Source of the DNA: CBDHGY01 sp965263325
GTDB lineage: Bacteria > Pseudomonadota > Alphaproteobacteria > Caulobacterales > Hyphomonadaceae
Assembly: GCA_965263325.1 (NCBI GenBank)
Contig: CBDHGY010000002.1
Location: forward strand, 1-64,000
Length of the DNA: 64,000 nucleotides
Direction of reading: 5' to 3'
Part shown: positions 61,518 through 64,000 of the stretch, in pieces
How positions within the stretch are numbered: position 1 is the first letter of the stretch
How the letters are laid out: every line of letters begins with the position of its first letter
Program-made: the position numbers and the translations under genes
The notes under the pieces: generated by a model
Told to the model about the DNA's origin: nothing
The model's database searches: none
Seen by the model: only the letters and a program-made list of their open reading frames with translations

Positions 61518-61564
61518 GGCTTATTGTTAACGATGATGGATAACCGGGACTGGAAATTTACGCG

Positions 61565-62791
61565 ATGACGGCGTTTCTCTACCTGATATATGCGGGTATC
61601 GGCGCAGGAACCTGGTGGGGCCTGTCGACGTATACCGGGCTTAACCTGGAGCTTTCGATTGCCGCGGGTGCGCTGGTGACAGCCATGCTAGGCCAATTTC
61701 ATGTGCTCGCGACTCGCAAAGGGCGTGAGCAGGAGTTGGAAGAGCGGCTGTTTGAGGTTGAACGCAAAACGCGTGACACATCAGAGCGCATGAATGTTGT
61801 TGAGGCGCGCACTGATGCCGTCGAAGATACTGTCAAGCATGAGCTCACCGAGCGCCGTGATGCGCTCGTGACGGAGATGAAGCAACTCGAAGGCCTGATT
61901 GATCGCCTGTCCAACAGCTTCGAGGCAAAGCTCGCTGAAACAAGTACTGGCGCTTTGCCCCCACGCGACGATGCTGCCTTGCGCGCTGTTAAACATGCCT
62001 TATCCGATGGACGTGTCGATTTGCATCTGCAGCCGATCGTATCTTTACCTCAACGCCGCGTATCTTTTTATGAGGGCTTTACGCGCCTTCGCCGGCCCGA
62101 CGGCAGCTTGATCCTGCCTGCTGAGTTTCTTGACCCGGCCCGTCGTTCAGGCCTTCTCGGCGTGATCGACAATATGAGTTTGTTCCGCTGCGTTCAAATT
62201 GTGCGCCGCCTGGCAGAACGTGACCGCCGCGTTGGCGTGTTTTGCAATATTTCAGCAACATCGCTCGAGGATGATGCGTTCTTCCCGCACTTCCACAATT
62301 TCATGATGGAAAATCGCGATCTGTCTGGTTCTGTTATTTTTGAGATACGTGCTGACAGGTTTGAGACGCGCTCCCGGAAAATGCGCGAAAATATGGATAA
62401 GCTGACGGCATTGGGCTTCCGCTTCTCGATAGACCACGCCGGCGGCCTCGATATAGATTTACCGCGCTTGCAAGATGCGGGTGTTCGATTTGTAAAAATG
62501 AATGGCGACAAGCTTATCTCGGAGCTGCGCGATCCAAACGGTGCGCGCCCGATATGCTCGATCAACCGGCCGCTCGATGGCGAAGATGTATCGGCGGTGT
62601 TTGCGCGCTATGGCATTACGCTTATCGCTGAAAAGCTTGAAAGCGAAACTTCGGTTGTGGAAATCCTTGAATACGATATTCCATTCGGACAGGGGCACGT
62701 TTTCGGTGCGCCGCGTCCCATCAAGTCGTCACTCATGCAGGAAACCCAGCCGCCGGTCGAGTTCATTCGCCGAATTGGTGCGGTGGCCTAA
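61565..62791 (+). CDS. tipF: TipF-like degenerate EAL-domain protein (flagellar regulator family)
   Basis: A 408-residue membrane protein: two N-terminal transmembrane helices (about 2-20 and 30-48), a long coiled coil (55-120) and a C-terminal EAL domain (about 140-395). The EAL signature reads EGF rather than EAL (FYEGFTRLRRPDG), and other catalytic positions are altered (DHAGGLD, KMNGDKL). This is the arrangement of Caulobacter TipF, which binds c-di-GMP and positions the flagellum without hydrolysing it. The symbol is by architecture and family resemblance. Upstream DNA is full of inverted repeats; a terminator shared with pckA follows. Confidence 0.85.
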   Translation: MTAFLYLIYAGIGAGTWWGLSTYTGLNLELSIAAGALVTAMLGQFHVLATRKGREQELEERLFEVERKTRDTSERMNVVEARTDAVEDTVKHELTERRDALVTEMKQLEGLIDRLSNSFEAKLAETSTGALPPRDDAALRAVKHALSDGRVDLHLQPIVSLPQRRVSFYEGFTRLRRPDGSLILPAEFLDPARRSGLLGVIDNMSLFRCVQIVRRLAERDRRVGVFCNISATSLEDDAFFPHFHNFMMENRDLSGSVIFEIRADRFETRSRKMRENMDKLTALGFRFSIDHAGGLDIDLPRLQDAGVRFVKMNGDKLISELRDPNGARPICSINRPLDGEDVSAVFARYGITLIAEKLESETSVVEILEYDIPFGQGHVFGAPRPIKSSLMQETQPPVEFIRRIGAVA

Positions 62792-62811
62792 ACGATCCGT
62801 TAGGACATATG

Positions 62812-62843
62812 AAAAAGACCGGGCAATTGCTCCCGGTCTTTTT
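62812..62843. terminator. Bidirectional terminator between tipF-like and pckA
   Basis: A 12-bp stem (AAAAAGACCGGG/CCCGGTCTTTTT) with an 8-base loop and U-runs in both directions, between convergent genes. Confidence 0.93.
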
Positions 62844-62862
62844 TTTGGCTTTTATAATATGT

Positions 62863-64000
62863 CTAAGCGATGGCTTTCACTTTTGGGGCTGCAGCGAGTA
62901 CATCACTATCGACATGCGTTTCGTACTGCGCAAAGTTATCTAGGAACATGCGCGCGAGCTTTGCTGCCTGTTCGTCATAGGCCGCGCCGTCCGACCATGT
63001 TGATCGAGGATCTAGGATCTTTGCGTCGACACCATCAAGAGCAGTTGGCACCATAAAGCCAAAAGTCTCGTCTTCGCGGTACTCAGCACTGTTCAAGGAT
63101 CCATCGAGCGCAGCATTTAGCAATGTTCGCGTGGCTTTAATCGGCATACGGTTCCCGACGCCGTGAGGACCGCCCGTCCAGCCTGTAGAAACGAGCCAGC
63201 AAGTCACATCATACTTGTTGATTAAGTCACGCAGAAGGTTGCCATACACGCTTGGGTGTCGCGGCATAAATGGGCCGCCGAAACATGTTGAGAAAGTTGC
63301 CGTTGGTTCAGTCACGCCTTTTTCAGTACCGGCAACTTTTGCGGTGTAGCCTGAAAGGAAGTGATACATTGCCTGGGCTGGTGTCAGCTTTGCAATGGGC
63401 GGCATGATGCCGAACGCATCGCAGGTCAGCATGATCAGATTCTTTGGTTGGCCGCAGCGCCCTGTAAGTGATGCGTTCTCAATTGCACTGATAGGATAGG
63501 CACCGCGAGAGTTCTCAGCAAGCGAGTTGTCTGTGAAATCGAGTTCACGCGTGATTGGATCCATCACGACGTTTTCAAGGACGGTGCCCCATTTGGAAGT
63601 CGTTGCGTAGATCTCAGGCTCGGCTTCCTCTGACAGATTGATCATTTTCGCATAGCAACCACCTTCAAAGTTGAAGAGGCCATTTTCTGACCAACCATGC
63701 TCATCGTCGCCAATAAGTTCGCGGCTTGCGTCGGCTGAGAGAGTCGTTTTGCCGGTACCGGAGAGGCCGAAGAAGATTGCAGCATCATTATTTCCGCCGT
63801 CATTGACAGAGCAGTGCATCGGCATGACGCCTTTTTCAGGCAGCAAATAATTCAGGATTGTGAACACCGACTTCTTTGTCTCACCAGCATAAGAGGTTCC
63901 GCCGATAAGAACGATCCGCTTCGACAGATTTACAGCAATCACTGTTTCCGAAACTGTGCCGTGTTTTGCCGGATCGGCACGGAAGCTCGGGCTGTTGATA
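62863..64000 (-). CDS. pckA: Phosphoenolpyruvate carboxykinase (ATP), 5' end outside window
   Basis: The C-terminal two-thirds (about 379 codons) of the gluconeogenic enzyme converting oxaloacetate to PEP. The kinase P-loop GLSGTGKTTLSADA, the metal site IGDDEHGWSENGLFNFEGGCY and the adenine region FATSTFSTCFGGPFMP-like TATFSTCFGGPFMPRHP are present. The frame is open beyond 63942 to the window edge (KHGTVSETVIAVNLSKR), so the internal ATG is not the start. Normal length is about 530 residues, leaving about 150 outside. Confidence 0.97.
   Translation of the reverse strand, partial: INSPSFRADPAKHGTVSETVIAVNLSKRIVLIGGTSYAGETKKSVFTILNYLLPEKGVMPMHCSVNDGGNNDAAIFFGLSGTGKTTLSADASRELIGDDEHGWSENGLFNFEGGCYAKMINLSEEAEPEIYATTSKWGTVLENVVMDPITRELDFTDNSLAENSRGAYPISAIENASLTGRCGQPKNLIMLTCDAFGIMPPIAKLTPAQAMYHFLSGYTAKVAGTEKGVTEPTATFSTCFGGPFMPRHPSVYGNLLRDLINKYDVTCWLVSTGWTGGPHGVGNRMPIKATRTLLNAALDGSLNSAEYREDETFGFMVPTALDGVDAKILDPRSTWSDGAAYDEQAAKLARMFLDNFAQYETHVDSDVLAAAPKVKAIA

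Larger units (their letters stand above)
61239..61564. other. Inverted-repeat-rich region before the TipF-like gene
   Basis: 326 bases holding a hairpin at 61268-61300, a nested stem-loop at 61309-61356 and a further pair of the same motif at 61489-61517. A short frame from 61284 is not credible. The promoter of the TipF-like gene must lie here. Confidence 0.6.

Overview
The window looks like the chromosome of an alphaproteobacterium of moderate GC, most likely in the Hyphomonadaceae/Caulobacterales neighbourhood. Pointers are a TipF-type degenerate EAL protein, a TonB receptor with a FecI/FecR pair, the cysG-DUF2849-cysI-DUF934-cysH sulfur operon, a CheD/CheR/multi-CheW cluster, and groESL under a CIRCE-like operator. 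The family-level placement is inference from gene content, not a measurement.

Layout. 1-1.4 kb: 5' part of a membrane hybrid histidine kinase (minus strand, runs off the left edge). 1.5-3.4 kb: one small exported protein, then gene-poor DNA with a decayed IS6-family transposase and a dispersed degenerate repeat. 3.4-11.2 kb: a GDPD lipoprotein, an exported metallophosphoesterase, a large TonB-dependent receptor, FecR and FecI; together these suggest regulated capture of a phosphoester-type nutrient. 11.2-18.0 kb: accessory DNA with a lipoprotein serine protease carrying a large WD40-like insertion, a small lipoprotein, a zinc-ribbon methyltransferase, an intact-looking IS3 element and a truncated nucleotidyltransferase-like gene behind a perfect 15-bp palindrome. 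18.1-25.4 kb: ferredoxin-NADP reductase, then a minus-strand chemotaxis unit of a soluble seven-PAS receptor, CheR, CheD and a triple-CheW protein. 25.5-27.7 kb: periplasmic rhodanese, thymidine kinase and a LysR regulator.

27.8-33.0 kb: assimilatory sulfate/sulfite reduction operon (siroheme synthase, DUF2849, a GST, sulfite reductase, DUF934, APS/PAPS reductase). 33.1-37.0 kb: co-directional small enzymes (membrane protein, methyltransferase, haem-dependent N-demethylase family protein, DUF4188, TerB-like, EVE). 37.0-38.8 kb: Lrp regulator divergent from an indoleamine 2,3-dioxygenase. 38.8-49.9 kb: GmhB-like phosphatase, two MFS transporters, CoxE-type VWA protein, small unknowns, DM13 protein, alpha/beta hydrolase, DUF4197, enoyl-CoA hydratase, TrkH. 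50.0-56.0 kb: tRNA-Pro(UGG), PPP-type phosphatase, GNAT, NADP isocitrate dehydrogenase, TrmJ-like RNA methyltransferase, small lipoprotein, groEL/groES. 56.2-60.1 kb: a tightly packed minus-strand run (DUF262/DUF1524 protein, DUF423, SDR, thioesterase, DsbA-family isomerase). 60.5-64 kb: a lipoprotein resembling a metal-less metallo-beta-lactamase fold, a TipF-like protein preceded by an unusual cluster of inverted repeats, and phosphoenolpyruvate carboxykinase running off the right edge.

The most unusual single item is the serine protease at 11921-14479, whose catalytic His/Asp and Ser are separated by roughly 500 extra residues of beta-propeller-like repeats. Gene starts were adjusted by ribosome binding site, signal peptide or family length where stated. 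No database searches were run, so all family names are from recognition of motifs.
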